This document shows positions 13,007 to 25,100 of a DNA stretch of 64,000 bases, one piece after another. How positions within the stretch are numbered: position 1 is the stretch's first letter; every line of letters begins with the position of its first letter. The notes below the pieces were generated by a model that saw only the letters and a list, made by a program, of their open reading frames with translations, did not search any database and was not told where the DNA came from. Source of the DNA: Lytechinus pictus (lineage: Eukaryota > Echinodermata > Echinoidea > Temnopleuroida > Toxopneustidae); contig NC_087257.1 of assembly GCF_037042905.1 (NCBI RefSeq), positions 11,196,001 through 11,260,000 on the forward strand, given 5' to 3'. Made by a program: the position numbers and the translations under genes.

Positions 13007-13283
13007 TTAATAATAATAATAATAGTTGGATTTATAAAGCGCTTTTTGCCAGAGGATACAAAGCGCTGCTATTATTACCCCGGCTTTAGCTCGAGCTACC
13101 ATCACCGGCGCTCAGTGCATGCAAGGAATTACTCCTGCCGGGTACCCATTCACCTCACCTGGGTCGAGTGCAGCACAGTGTGGATAAATTTCTTGCTGAA
13201 GGAAAATACGCCATGGCTACGATTCGAACACACGACCCTCTGTTTCAAAGGCGAGAGTCAGAACATTTAGACCACGACGCACC
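13007..13283 (-). mobile_element. tRNA-headed SINE (copy 1)
   Basis: On the minus strand the sequence starts with a tRNA-like head. Its B box lies at about 13214-13224 (GATTCGAAC on plus), and an A-box-like stretch sits near the right end. A body follows containing GGGTACCCATTCACCTCACC (plus-strand reading), and the element ends in GCGCTTTATAAA plus (TAA)n at about 13007-13024. Head, body and microsatellite tail are shared with copies at 14229, 41128, 52718 (inverse orientation) and 59752. Confidence 0.75.
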
Positions 13284-13911
13284 CACATTAAACGGATATC
13301 AACTCGACAAGTTGACAAGACATACTATATTGTAATGTCGTCAAGTACAATGGCACTATAAAGCTTCCATAGTCGTCTTTTCATACCTTGTTTTACTTTT
13401 TTCTTTCTTTTTGGGGGAGGGTGTTTGCACGATTGAAAAGCATAAATGACAGACGGTCGGGTCAAAATATTGTGGTATCGTGTTCCGAGATTCTTAAGAA
13501 GGCCTGAAATAAAACCTTTCAAGAATATTGATGGCCTCCTGAAGTTTGAGACGATGAGAAAATGACAAAAAGAGTTGGATCTGCCCTTGGGTATTCTGTT
13601 TTTGTCAAGTTTTAAGGCCTCGAGAAAGAGAGGGACGGGCTTTCGTGATGATTACAAATTGAACATAATACTAGGAGATAAGATGGTGCCACAGTCCTTT
13701 ATCGTTTCACCTCTAGTTTTAGAGGAAGCTTTTCTGTTCAAGTTTGCTTGTTACGCAAACCAAGTACAAACGAGGAAAGCTTATTATTTACCCAATCTAA
13801 TATCATTATCACTGACCTCGTTGTAAACATTTATTTTTGTTTGCATTGTAATTTTGCTTGGGTTTTTTTTTGTCTTAATTATTATTACTATCATTATTCT
13901 CATTTTTATTA

Positions 13912-14150
13912 CACTGCAAAACGCCGGTGTTGATTAAACCCCAGCTCGGAATCTATTATGTCCACATCAGAGAAGTGTTAAACTACACCAGTTTGGTTCG
14001 GTCTAACACCAGATAGGTGTTTATGCAACACCAATTAGTATTAAAACAGCATGGGTTTGATTCCAAACTGGTGTTGTTTCAATACTTCTCTGGTGTGGAC
14101 ATATATATATTCCGGGCTGGTGTTAAATCAATACCGGAGTTTTTGCAGTG
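13912..14150. mobile_element. MITE with CACTGCAAAAA ends (copy 2)
   Basis: A 239-bp close relative of 6604-6843, with ends CACTGCAAAA and TTTTGCAGTG flanked by TA on both sides (13910-13911 and 14151-14152). The arms carry the same AACACCAGCTCGGAATCTAT-type sequence. Confidence 0.8.
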
Positions 14151-14228
14151 TATCATCATAATTATAATTGTGACCATTCACCCCAAAATCCACAATAAGT
14201 CGCCCAAAATGATATTTTAGATTTTCAT

Positions 14229-14523
14229 AATAATAATAATAATAATATAGGTATATTTACCCAGGGAAACCACTTCAGTTTCAAAAAACTGTTCTACCAG
14301 CGGGCCCTGCTATTATTATTACCCCGGCTTTAGCTGAGCTGCCTAGGCGCTCAAGCATTCAAGGAATTTCTTCCTACCGGGTACCCATTCACCTCACCTG
14401 GGTTGAGTGCCGCACAATGTGGATGAGTTTCTTGCTGAAGGAAATTACGCCATTGCTTGGATTCGAACCCACGACCCTCTGTTTCAAAGTCAGAAGATAA
14501 ATGAACTGGGCCACAACGCTCCA
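14229..14523 (-). mobile_element. tRNA-headed SINE (copy 2)
   Basis: Same family as 13007-13283 and in the same orientation. The (TAA)n tail is at the left, the shared body includes CCGGGTACCCATTCACCTCA, and the tRNA-like head ends near 14523 with B box GGATTCGAACCC at about 14459. It lies about 80 bp from the preceding MITE. Confidence 0.75.
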
Positions 14524-14990
14524 CTTGAGTCTTAAAATGATATATATCTTGTCAAAATCGATCAACAATAACCTACAAAAGTACTTGATTGAATGTAAAA
14601 GAAACTAAGTGAATATTCAAAGAAATACGAAAAAACAATGTTTGAAGTTCAGGGTTCACTCGAGCAGGAGAGTGCACCCTGTACAAATTAAATTTAACTT
14701 CCAGGCAAGCAGTCTTCAAAAACGTGTGTCAAAGAAACTCTTGTATTTGTTTTCTATACAACTGTACAACTTGAATTTTTGACCGTATAAAGAAGAAGAG
14801 GACTGGTATTCTTTCAAAAACTTTTGATCTTTTGCTGTTGGAAGACCAAATCACTATTTTTGCTATTTACAGAAAAGCTTCCCAGGCGATTTGGCGTGGC
14901 TGGTCACAATTTTCAATATCATTGATATTATCATCACCATCCGAAAATCATCATCATCATCATCTCTAAAAAAATTGATATCACATACTC

Positions 14991-15208
14991 TAAATTCCAA
15001 GGATTTGAAATAAATCCAGATCGACTCTAAATAGTGATAAGCCGAATTTTGAATTTGTATTAAATCTCAAAAGATTTAAATTCAAATCTTTTAGAGTTAT
15101 ATTCAAATCAACAATGTTTAAATCTAAATCTAATACTCGACTGGTCACTATTCACAGCTGATCTGGATTAAGCCTTAATCTGGATTTATTCTTAATCCTT
15201 GGAATTAT
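14991..15208. repeat. Inverted repeat, probable MITE
   Basis: AATTCCAAGGATT at the left end is matched by AATCCTTGGAATT at the right. Internal pairing continues through CTGGATTTATT-like and ATAGTGA/TCACTAT segments. The centre carries short repeats of AAATCTAAATC type. Confidence 0.65.
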
Positions 15209-15830
15209 ACTGTTATTATAATTACCGTTATTATCAGTACAATACTAGTCATTTAAAATAATAGCGCCGTTTGTTTGGGCTTTAATATCAAAATCTAATT
15301 AATATACTGGTTAAAATAATCAGTTGACTTATTTAATCATAAATGACTATTTCCGAACATGTTTAGTATAAAATGTTGGTGTGAATGGTGTTGTGTGTCA
15401 TAACAAATCCTCGTCCACTCCTGACAATTTTAATTATCTCCCTACTTCTTCATAATCAGAATAATGGACGTCAGTCCTCTTGATAATTCGATGCTTTCGT
15501 GTGGTTTTTATTATCTAGGGGGCGGAGAGAATTGATGACAAAAGGATAAATTAAGATAATGGATAATGCTCGGGGCTTTTAGAACAATGGATTGATAATG
15601 TCCAACGGAAACATATCCCACTACTATGGTACCATATCCTAGGACGCGCCCTCCGTGCAATTTAAACTACAATTTAAATTACAACAGAACCCCCCCCCCC
15701 CCCCCCATTTATAGATGAAATAATACTTGGCACACATGTGGCATCAGGGATGGTTTCAGAAAGATTTGATTTAATTTCTTTCATTTCATTTGCAACAAAG
15801 TACAAATCAGGAAAATACACTTAAAGGGAT
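15209..15830. other. Intergenic, no gene recognised
   Basis: AT-rich DNA with a poly-C tract at about 15689-15706. No exon-like structure. Confidence 0.55.
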
Positions 15831-17160
15831 GGTCCGGGCTGAAAATATTTATATCTTAATAAATCGGACAACAAATAATAAAATTATTGATTTTTAAAGT
15901 TTAGCAACATTTTGTGAAAACAGTCGTCATAAATATTCATTAGGTGGGCTGATGATGTCACATCCCCACTTGTTCTTTTGTATTTTAAGGACGTTCCACA
16001 GTTAAAGTGAAATCCATGTCATTTTCACCAAACTTTGCACATAGATACTTTAGAACCTTAATATTCGAAATATGCAAAAATTAACATAGGTCCATGTGCT
16101 TGATTTTTTGCTATAGAGCTTCAAAGTTCACCCAAATTGATGTTCTTAAGAATTGCGCATTCAAAAGAATTTGGCATTTTTAGACCGCCCAAGATTACTA
16201 CAATGAGTTTAAACCTCTATTACTCAGTCAAAATACATGAAAAAATCATCAAATTTCGCAAAAGAGTTAATAATTGTATCGTTCGAAAGGAGAATCTATT
16301 TAAAGTGCTATTTGTTTGCAATTTTAAGTTTAACAGCGCTGGCAGTTCTTAAAAAAAGGCGGAAACTATAACAAAACCCCAATCTAAAAAATGTAAAATT
16401 TTAGTAACAAACTACAAACGTACAATAAATGCTGCACTTTATTCAAAATCCATGTCATTTTCACCAAAATTTGCAGAGTTGTAGAGGAAGGTATACCTAA
16501 CAGGTACAAACTTTAAAAAATAGGGGTCCATGTGCTTGTTTTTAAACTATTAGCATTTTTATTAGAGCAAATGTGCTTTTTAAAACACCAAAAATGCGCC
16601 GAATGCTTTGTATCTATGTGAAGAAAAAATCAAAACCACTCTACCATTTATTCAAACTCGGGGTAATATTCCTGATTCTTGGCAGCAATGCAGAGTAAAG
16701 TATTTTGAAATTGTAGAAATTTTTTTTTTAATGGTCCATGGAATAATTCAATTTTTAGCTTCATGAAATAACGCATCGGATCTGCAGTTAAAGTGCAGAA
16801 TATGAGAAAAATCAGCTCATACCCGCAGCTAATCAATCACCTGTTCATCCATTGTGACGTCAGCGCGCAGAGTGTAAACTATGCGCAGATCATAATGCGC
16901 ACAAACATAACTGTGGAACGTCCTTAATATAAAATCAGGTTTATTCAAATTTTTTCCTCCAAGAACTAGAAAAATTTGATTGACAACTGATTTAGTACAT
17001 TAGATATTTATTGCTGTAACTTATTTCATTATAAGGGAAACATATTATTCACACAAGTATGAAATAATGAAAAAATTATGATTTTATGTAATAATATAAG
17101 AAAACGGAAAGTGGAGATGTGACATCATCAGCCCACCTAATGAATATTCATGACGACTGT
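15831..17160. mobile_element. TTAA-type palindromic element, split by a nested MITE and truncated at right
   Basis: It starts TTAAAGGGATGGTCCGGGCT. The left arm segment ACAGTCGTCATAAATATTCA..GGTGGGCTGATGATGTCACA (about 15921-15965) recurs inverted at about 17115-17160. The element is interrupted by 15985-16927, and its right terminus is missing where the next element (17161) begins. Segments such as CTTTTGTATTTTA also occur in the 27350-27961 family, suggesting common descent. Confidence 0.7.
15985..16927. mobile_element. Nested TTAA-flanked MITE, 943 bp
   Basis: Terminal inverted repeats of TTAAGGACGTTCCACAGTTA type, with TTAA at both borders, are inserted inside the 15831-17160 element. 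The interior contains CATGTCATTTTCACCAAA twice (about 16018 and 16449), in diverged direct copies. No transposase frame is present. TTAA target preference is known for Kolobok and piggyBac; which applies here is uncertain. Confidence 0.75.
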
Positions 17161-17698
17161 TTCACGCATGAGTGAGCAAAAATAATTTGAAGAGGGGATA
17201 AAACATTCATTTGGCGGGCTGTATCTGGGTTTCAAAAAGAAAACACATTGTTAAAAAGTTCAATATCTGCTCTTCAATTTGATACCTCAATTACAGAAAA
17301 TGGTCAAGAAATAACAAAGTTCTGGTTATTTGAAATAAGGCTTGAATTTCAATAATTTCATAAAATGAAGAGGTTCCACAGGCAAGCGTTCAAACTCACT
17401 TGACACTCCATTTTGTTGACGATCAGCCATGTATTAAGTCTTTTGTTAACCATGCGATAGCTCATGTGGGAAACCGGTGAAAACACGTTTATTTAATGAA
17501 ATTATGGAAATACAAACATTGTTTCGAGGGAACATAACTTTTTCCTGCTTGACCATTTTTTGTGATTAAGGTATCAAATAAAAGAGCAGATATTGAACTT
17601 TTTAGGCATGTGATTTTTTTTTTTTGAAATTCAGATACCCCGCCAAATGAGTTTTTGGTATCCTTTCTTCAAATTGTTTTTGCTCACTCATGCGTGAA
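17161..17698. mobile_element. Palindromic MITE, TTCACGCATGAGTGAGCAAA ends
   Basis: 538 bp with long inverted arms. The left end TTCACGCATGAGTGAGCAAA is matched at the right by TTTGCTCACTCATGCGTGAA. Inner pairs include GTTCAATATCTGCTCTT / AAGAGCAGATATTGAAC. It abuts the truncated element to its left. Confidence 0.8.
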
Positions 17699-18344
17699 TG
17701 AGGAATAATCAAAGTAATATCAGATGAAAGAGGAGATTCTAAGCCTTACATTGGTAGGTAATTTGTCTATTGTATTTGTGATTAAGTTATGATAAATCAT
17801 CGCTTAAACTCGGTTTCGTTTTTTCTGGGACGCACTGTATAATTGTGAAATCTATCTCTGAAAATGGTTTTCATTTTCTTGCAGGAAGCACTGTATATGA
17901 CTTTTATTCTGTATACTATTCGATTGATATACATATCATGAATGCGTTGAGTTTCATTTTACTGTATACACCATTCATGTTGTACACATAAACTTGTTCA
18001 ATATCTTAAAATCGTAATTTATATAAGATTCATTTCTATTCTCATGATAATGATGATTCATAATTTTCAAAGATTTATATTAATTGTATCATTATTCAAT
18101 CTAAAATTATGCATATTCAACGATTTTCTTGTATATATATATATATACAATCATACGATTTTACAAAAAAAAAATAATACAATTTTGAGTTCATGTGTTC
18201 CTTTTCGTGTCTTGTCAGTGATTTTCATTATCATAAAGAATAATCAAACTTCAAGAATGAATCAGCGAACGAGAGAAGATAGTTTGCGACAAGGGGGGGG
18301 GGGTAAAAACGAAAGAGGAGGGAATAAAGTAAGAGAAATCGGCT
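17699..18344. other. Intergenic, no gene recognised
   Basis: Contains GGGACGCACTGTATA at about 17829, resembling the 424-440 fragment, short AT repeats, and a G-tract at about 18292-18302. Confidence 0.5.
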
Positions 18345-18725
18345 TATTTCCAATTTGTCTAATTACCAACTCGTCTATTATCATTTGGCCCATCATCGAT
18401 TCGTTCACTATCCACATGGTCTAATTGTGATTTCGTCACTCACCATTTCGTCTTATAACCAGCTGGTCCAATAGCCATTTAGTGATTATACCATTTGGTC
18501 AAATTGGATAAGTGTTAATTGGGCGAAATGAATGAAAAAATGGGTATTAGACCAACTGGTTATTTGACGAAAGGGTCAAAGATGAACTGGTAATTAGACG
18601 AAGTGATCATTGGACCAAATTGTTGTTAGATGAAATGTTGATGGACGGAATGACATTAGACTAAATGAAGGAAGACCGTGTGATGAGTGGACGAGTTGGC
18701 AAAAGACGAATCGGCGGTTTACCGA
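18345..18725. repeat. GTCTAAT palindromic minisatellite family (copy 1 of 3)
   Basis: The left half repeats phrases such as CATTTCGTCTAAT and CCATTTGGTC about every 20 bp. The right half repeats their complements (ATTAGACGAAGTG, GACCAAATTG). The whole is therefore an inverted array of a degenerate 20-bp unit. Other copies: 43826-44375 and 52264-52640. Frames through it are not coding. Confidence 0.75.
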
Positions 18726-18954
18726 GAAATCGAGGGTGGACAAAAAGAAAGATGGATAGATGAAGAGAGGAGAAGAATACAGAAGGAAGAGAAAGGCGAA
18801 AATTAAATAAAAAGGAAACACTTGTTTAATGTATCAAGGGTGCGTCTCACTAAGAAATGCGAATAGCCCAGTAGACGGTCTCATAATGCCATGTGCACAA
18901 GACTTGGACATTTTTTGTTGATTCGTGTTCTGGATGGGTAGTGAAGTAAAGTCA

Positions 18955-19262
18955 TTTATTTAATTAGCTTATTAGCATAACCATTCAATTGTCATGTATG
19001 CAATAGGTAATATGCTATCAATTTTAAACCAGAAAGTCTGAAAACAAAGATAATACTATTTTCTAGGGGTTCCTGTGACAAGAAATCCATTCAGGACACT
19101 AGTTTTTATTCTCGAGTAATGCAATCAGCGTAATAGCATAATGAGCTAATTAGTATAAGTGTAATATATACGATTGGTAAATGTCTATCCAGAAAACACC
19201 TAAAGCATAGACAATACAACCTTTTTAGGGCTTTCCATGACGAGGACTTCATCAAGGACACT
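18955..19262. repeat. Diverged direct duplication, about 155-bp unit
   Basis: Two adjacent copies share the order of ATAGCATAA, AATATGCTATCAATTTT-like, CCAGAAA, TTTCTAGGGGTTCC-like and TCAGGACAC or TCAAGGACAC words. The second copy is strongly diverged, so this is an old duplication. Confidence 0.45.
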
Positions 19263-19492
19263 TCCTCTCATCTAACCCCTTCTCCTCTTCTTCCACACCT
19301 TTCATCCCCTCTTCTCTCCATCTTCCTCCTCCTTTCATCTCATCTCCTTCTCCTCTTCTTCCACCCCTTTCAACCCCTCATCTCTCCATCATTCTCCTCC
19401 TTCCATCTCCTCTCCTCCTTCTCTTCTTCCACCCCTTTCATCCCCTCTTCTCTCCATCTTCCTCCAGCTTTCATCTCCTCCCTCATTTTGGT
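19263..19492. repeat. Pyrimidine-rich tandem repeat, about 70-bp unit
   Basis: About three units built from CTCTTCTTCCACCCCTTTCA and CTTCTCTCCATCTTCCTCC. The plus strand is nearly all pyrimidine. The Glu/Arg-rich open frame on the opposite strand is an artefact. Confidence 0.8.
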
Positions 19493-19689
19493 CCTGTCTT
19501 GTTCAGATCCAATCATAAGCGCCAGACTGCAATCAACCTTCTCACAACCAATCAGAACCAATTGACCATCCTTCAATCCTCCAAACCTGATTAATCTATA
19601 TGATATTTATCAATTGAACAAATGAACATGATGTTCAAAAGAGGGCAGACTTTATCCATCCAAAGGGGGCAACGATCTTAAATTTATAT

Positions 19690-20690
19690 TCATGGTTTAT
19701 TTATTTAAAAAAACAATACACATTTGGCAGCCAATGGCTGACAAAAAAAATGTGTTTACAAATGGTTCATATATATATATATATACATATATCAAGAAAA
19801 TACAAATTCAAAATAGTACATGTATTAGACCTCGTAGACTTAAGAAAAATCATTGATATGATAACAATGTTGGGTCGATAAAGATATATATCAGATAAAT
19901 AAAAAAGGCAATTAAAGTTTAATGAATTAAAGAGAGTTGTTTAATTAATCATACATTGTTTCCGTTGAAAGTAGTAAATAGATTAATCATTATTTGTCAC
20001 AAATCGTTCAAAAGGAAATAAATACAATGCAAATGCAAATAAATACAAAATTCAGTAATCAATTAATACAAAGCTGAAGTATTATTATAACTTGTTGAGA
20101 ACGGATTAATCAGCATTTGCCACTAATAATTATGCAATAGAAAAAAAATCATTAAAATCTAGTAAAAAAATACAAAATTCAACAGACAATAAATAGAATA
20201 AAGAAATATCACATTATCAAATTTATATTTACACCTGAACACATTACGCCCGAAGGAATATGCCGGTAATTTACATGTAGATATTGTTATATAAAAATTA
20301 TATGCATTGAAATGTATATATAGAAGTTTCACAAAAATCGTCATTAAGAGTCATTTGGGATGATAACAATTAGACATTGTGTTTTATATCCTTATTAAGC
20401 AGGCAGACGACGGATGGAATACAAGGGTGATAATATATAGCAGTCCTACATTTGGGTTCCTGTACGGTAGGTGAGACTGACGAGGTTGGAGAAGAAAGTC
20501 ACGATGGCGATGGAGATCACGCGAAAAGGAAAGAAGAATACCCCATCGGCGGGATCTAAGCCCATCTAAGCGATTCGAGATTGAGCTGGTCCAGAGCCCG
20601 GCTGTAGGAATGATATCCACCAAGAATGATCATACAAACTCGCTCCTGGACCCTTTCAATGTCATCAGACTGGCGAGCAGTGATGGATGA
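19690..20690 (-). pseudogene. LINE relic: RT carboxyl end plus 3' tail
   Basis: Read on the minus strand, about 20690-20395 gives a broken frame with DIERVQERVCMIILGG followed by YSRALDQLNLESL. That order is typical of the carboxyl end of Jockey/CR1-like LINE reverse transcriptases in invertebrates. A stop and a frame change split it at about 20555. Downstream (about 20390-19690) is an AT-rich 3' region ending in AAATAAATAAA. The element is 5'-truncated and dead. Family membership is my recognition and not a database result. Confidence 0.6.
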
Positions 20691-23689
20691 TTATGGAAAT
20701 TTTCCAAAGTATCCCGTTTGTGGATCTTTAATTTGGAAAAAAGGTGTTGACGTTCAAAAGAAAACGAATCCCCCAATATCAGATATGAATATGCATCTGC
20801 CTAAAATTGTCATTCACTTAACAAAGCGAGAAAATGGGGGGTACTTTATTTGGTGCGGTATTTTTTCTTTTAAGTTTTATACAGAATCGCTTCCAGGGAC
20901 AAAAATTTGTCTGTATTCTTTGATAAAACAGGAGACGTTGGAGAAAAATTCAATATGTTTTTTTTAGATTTTCGATTAACATTTTTATGAAATTGACTCT
21001 TTAAGCTATGAAACCCATTAAAGCTTCTTTCTACCTGCATGCAACACAATATACTCTTACCTAATTTCAAAATGACTTTAGTTTAGTGAGACGGTCCCTG
21101 TCCAGTTGGCTGGATCTCCCTGGAGTGCGGTTCCCCCATCCACTCCCCATCCTATTTACCTCTTAAACCATTTCAGATCATCCGTTGATTATTCTAAATT
21201 GTAGCACGAGACCCGTCGTGCTTGATGGGCTGCAATTAGAGAAATTCAACTAAAACTTCATGTTTAGATGAAGAGTTGCTCAAAACGGAATTGAAAGGGA
21301 TGTTCCTAACCAATCAACTTAATGGGATAGTTTCTATACAACGACATGATCGAACACGACATTTTGGCGTATGGTTTTCCAATCTCTCTTCGCTGGCGTG
21401 GCTGGAGGGTCATTCTCTCTTGTTATACATGTACGTGTCTATAATAAACCAAATTTTGACAGGGGGACCGGGAGCGATCACCCCCTTAAGACTTTTAGAA
21501 GTATATAGTGTAAAAAGAGGAAAAGGGGGAGGAGACGAAAGAATAACATGGATGTAGAAAAGTGGCTATTTTAACACTATAACTCTACACATTTTATATG
21601 AATGAGAAATAGCATCAGCTCTAGATTGTTTTGCCTTCCCCCTATCAAAATATCCAGTTGTTGCCCCTTCTTTTGCATTTTTATTTTGGGGGGGTCTTTC
21701 TTATTTTCAACATTTTCCGTGAGATACAAAGATCAGTAAGAGACTGTCCAGAACGACAATTACTTCATCTTTCGATTCAGGAGTCGATGCAATTAGATTT
21801 GGTTCATTTTTTTAGGTTTAGTCTATTAAAGTGATCTTTCCATATATAATAAGGTGGGGCTATACAACGCTTCATACATAATTTAGGAAACGGTGTCGAA
21901 ATTATTTGAGAATTTTCTAATGAAATATATTTAGTTATTTGGATAAGTTGTATGAACTCCTGCACAACACATATTAATGAACTTATATTTGGGCTGACAG
22001 CAGGCACTGCCGATAAGATTGGCGGCTCGGGAGCAATGCCCCCCCCCCGCCCCCCCCCCCCCAAAAAAAAAAGGAAAGAATGATAATAAATAAGTAAATA
22101 AAACCATAACCAAGGGATGGAAACTTTGGAGAAAATTAAAGTAAGGAAAGTGTAATCGGTAAAACATGATAGTATGAAATAATATAAAAATATATTACGT
22201 AATTAGATATTCATTTTAAAAAATCAGAATTCTCGCTTCCTCGCGAAATAGACAATCTTCCCATACGCCATATCTTACCCCCTAAATATTGTTGGTATAT
22301 ACTGTGCTATTAGTAAATGTTTGGTGCTCAATGAGGTAAACGCTCTACCAAAATGGCATGTTGACCGCTGATAAAAGAATACAACAGCGATTTCATTTTG
22401 AATTTATACGGTCCTTATCTTTAAAGCGGAAATAATGCTAATGGTAATGGGAAAGATGCGACGGCCAAAGTTAAACAATATTAAATATATCCTTGGCTTA
22501 AAAGCGCCAATAAATTACCTGAGAGGTAAAATCGCAAACCGGCGCCGCGCGTTATTTTGTCTGTAATGGCACGTGCATTAGCGATGACCATTACGGCGAA
22601 GGCCTAATCGTTTTTGCGGAGTATAACATTTGACCCAATTCAAATCTTTAAAAAATGCTCTGTGTATGGTCAAACTGTCGATAGGACACACGAAGGGCTA
22701 TACGCTCTTTCATTTTGATGGCTAAACAAGTCCAAAGAGCGGGTATATCCCATTTCTTTATCATGATTTGATTTTTGGGTAGGTTATATACCTACTTCAC
22801 GCACATAAGCATGCATGTGCAATAGAGTGGCAATAATATTTATTATACAACACATACATAGACCTTTTTTTTTTCCTTCTTATTTTTTCTCTTTTTCTTG
22901 ATCGTAAAACATTTTGGGATCCATGCTCTAAGTCCCCCCCCCCCCCATCTCTACTCCAGTGACTAAAGTGACAACTTGAGGTTGGGAACACACCACGCAC
23001 CCCCCCCCCCCTCCTTTCCTCGGGTTAAACGACCTTAAATATTTACCAAATCAATATCTGGATGAGTACAAAAGCAACAGGTGTTTTCTAATCCCAGAGG
23101 GGCGTTTATGTATTGATTCATTTTGAAAATAGAATCAAGATCGATTTCAAAGAAATACGAATCCAAAAATGATCTTGTATCGAGCTTCATGCATGGCTGT
23201 TATGAACGTCAGAAATAATTTCGAAATATAAAGGAACTCTATCGACTAGTACTCCCTTCCCACAATAATTGTTTTTATCATTCGTATTAGTTATGTCTTG
23301 GTAATTTATCCAATCGCTCAGGTGGAAGATTTGTTGTAATTCAATTTACGAATATTTTGTATTAATTTATTTGGATACAATTCCAATCTGAAAAGTAATC
23401 CCTGAATACACGATATGCCTTATATGGATCAAAATATGGAGTATTTAGATTTTCCAGTTTAAGAAAATAACGAAAATAATGATATATTATTTTCATAGCA
23501 TTTATATTTATGACTACAAGCCAACACCATTAATAAAAGCAATACTGTACATTTTTTTATAATTTATCTGTAGTTGATATTTGATTATATTTTATTATAT
23601 TTGCATTTGTTTATGTAAATGGTGAATATGATGAAAATTTAAATAATAGCTTGAACTTGAACACCATAATGAATTAAAGAGTGAGATGG
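20691..23689. other. Intergenic, no gene recognised
   Basis: No exon or domain recognised. C-tracts occur at about 22038-22065 (running into poly-A), 22935-22946 and 23000-23011. A locally GC-richer, non-repetitive island lies at about 22430-22620. Confidence 0.5.
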
Positions 23690-23935
23690 CGAGAAAGATT
23701 TTTTTTAAAGGCAAAAAAAAAGGCTAGAGAAAGAGCAAGGGTGGGGTGAGGTAGATGTGATGGTACATGGAGAGGGAGGGAGGTGAAGGGAGGGGGTGAG
23801 ACGGGGAGGGGAGAGACAGTGTGAATACAGTCAAGAGAATGAAAGATTATGTCTCTGAGGAGAAAAAAAACAAGAACGGAGAAAAAGAAAGAGTGGTGGA
23901 GAGTATGCTAGAGAGAGGGGAGAAGGAATGTTATA
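23690..23935. repeat. GA-rich low-complexity DNA
   Basis: A purine-rich plus strand dominated by GAGAGG, GGGAGGG and GAAAGA words. Not coding. Confidence 0.7.
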
Positions 23936-24140
23936 TTGAATTGTTTTGAATTTATTTACGTTAAAAAGTTAACAATACATTTAAGTAATTAATGTGAAAT
24001 TGACAAATGAGAATGGGAGGATGGCCCTACTCAGCAGCATCAATCATGGCACTACTGGTCTAACGAGGGGTCCTCATAGAGCTTAAATGAAATATACACA
24101 AATATAAATTCTACATAATAATATAAAAATAAAATACCAA
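23936..24140 (-). mobile_element. Retroposon 3' tail (LINE/SINE), copy A
   Basis: On the minus strand it contains CTATGAGGACCCCTCGTTAG and GCCATCCTCCCATTCTCATT, and it ends near AATAAATTCAAAACAATTCA. The same order of blocks occurs on the plus strand at 31885-32033, so both are 3' ends of one retroposon family inserted in opposite orientation. Confidence 0.65.
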
Positions 24141-24217
24141 GACAACTAGTAATCAAGCTAATCGGTCATAACCCCAGCCCCCCTCCCTTCCCCCTATAGT
24201 AAGAGACAGAAAGAGAA

Positions 24218-24294
24218 AGAGAGAGTATGTGTGTGTGTGTGTGTGGATGGTGTGTGAGTGAGGGTGGGTGTGTGTGTGTGTGTGTGTGTGTGGA
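24218..24294. repeat. GT microsatellite
   Basis: Two (GT)n blocks separated by GGATGGTGTGTGAGTGAGG. It lies within a purine-rich context. Confidence 0.95.
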
Positions 24295-24595
24295 TATAAT
24301 CAAGAGAATGAAAGAGTAATTATGGCTCTGACGAGAAAGAACCAATAGGGTAACAAGAAAAGAGGAAAGAAATAATAAAGAAGAGACTGCAAGCAATTAA
24401 TACCGTTCTGTCTGAATCTACATATCTCTCTGGAGAGAAAAATAGAAACTAAGCCGCTCCGATCATATTTCCATCAAGATATGTCTCTTCTGACACTAGA
24501 TACAGATCACTGATAAGGGATGATTTTCAAATGATTTGTTTTAAAGGACCTGTTTATCACAATTTATTGTTGCACTACGAAAGTAATATTGCTTA

Positions 24596-24814
24596 CACAG
24601 TAAAAAAAAAATATACAATGCTGTTTATTATATGAACCTTACAGTAATTGTTTAAACAGTTTAAACAAGTGTTTAAATCTTAAGCAACAAAGTTTAATTG
24701 TAAATATCTAATCTTCAATAAATTAAACATGATTGTTTAAACGGTTAAACAAATACTGTAAAGTTCATATAGTAAACAGCGTTGTATAAAATCTTAAACA
24801 GCGTTTTTACTGTG
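24596..24814. mobile_element. MITE with CACAGTAAAAA ends, 219 bp
   Basis: The ends CACAGTAAAAA and TTTTTACTGTG are flanked by TA on both sides (24594-24595 and 24815-24816). The arms pair through TATAGTAAACAGC / GCTGTTTATTATA and GTTTAAAC-rich segments. No coding capacity. Confidence 0.75.
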
Positions 24815-24885
24815 TATGGTTTATGATTTTGATAGGTAAAACAGCAGCGTTACCTAATACTTCAGTGATTCCAAATATATTCGCA

Positions 24886-25100
24886 GGTTCCATGACATTT
24901 GCTCCGGCGACAATTGCTCTGACGGAAAATCCGCACGTTGGGCCAAACATCTATCCTCCAACATTAAAGAAACCCTAATCCTTGACATTATTCTGAACCA
25001 AAAAACTCTATTACAACCCTAACTTTAACCATTTGCCCTCCGACACATCTGAGACATTAAGACCGGAGCAAATGTCGCAGGAGCAAATGTCGTGTGACCA
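24886..25100. repeat. ATGTCG-end dispersed repeat (copy 2 of 4)
   Basis: Starts GGTTCCATGACATTTGCTCC and ends GGAGCAAATGTCGTGTGACC, the clearest view of the imperfect inverted ends. The middle has AACCCTAA words. Confidence 0.8.

Noticed and set aside
20384..20623. 79-codon minus-strand frame as a host gene
   Set aside because: Its upstream frame-shifted sequence matches the LINE reverse-transcriptase end, so it is a retroposon relic.
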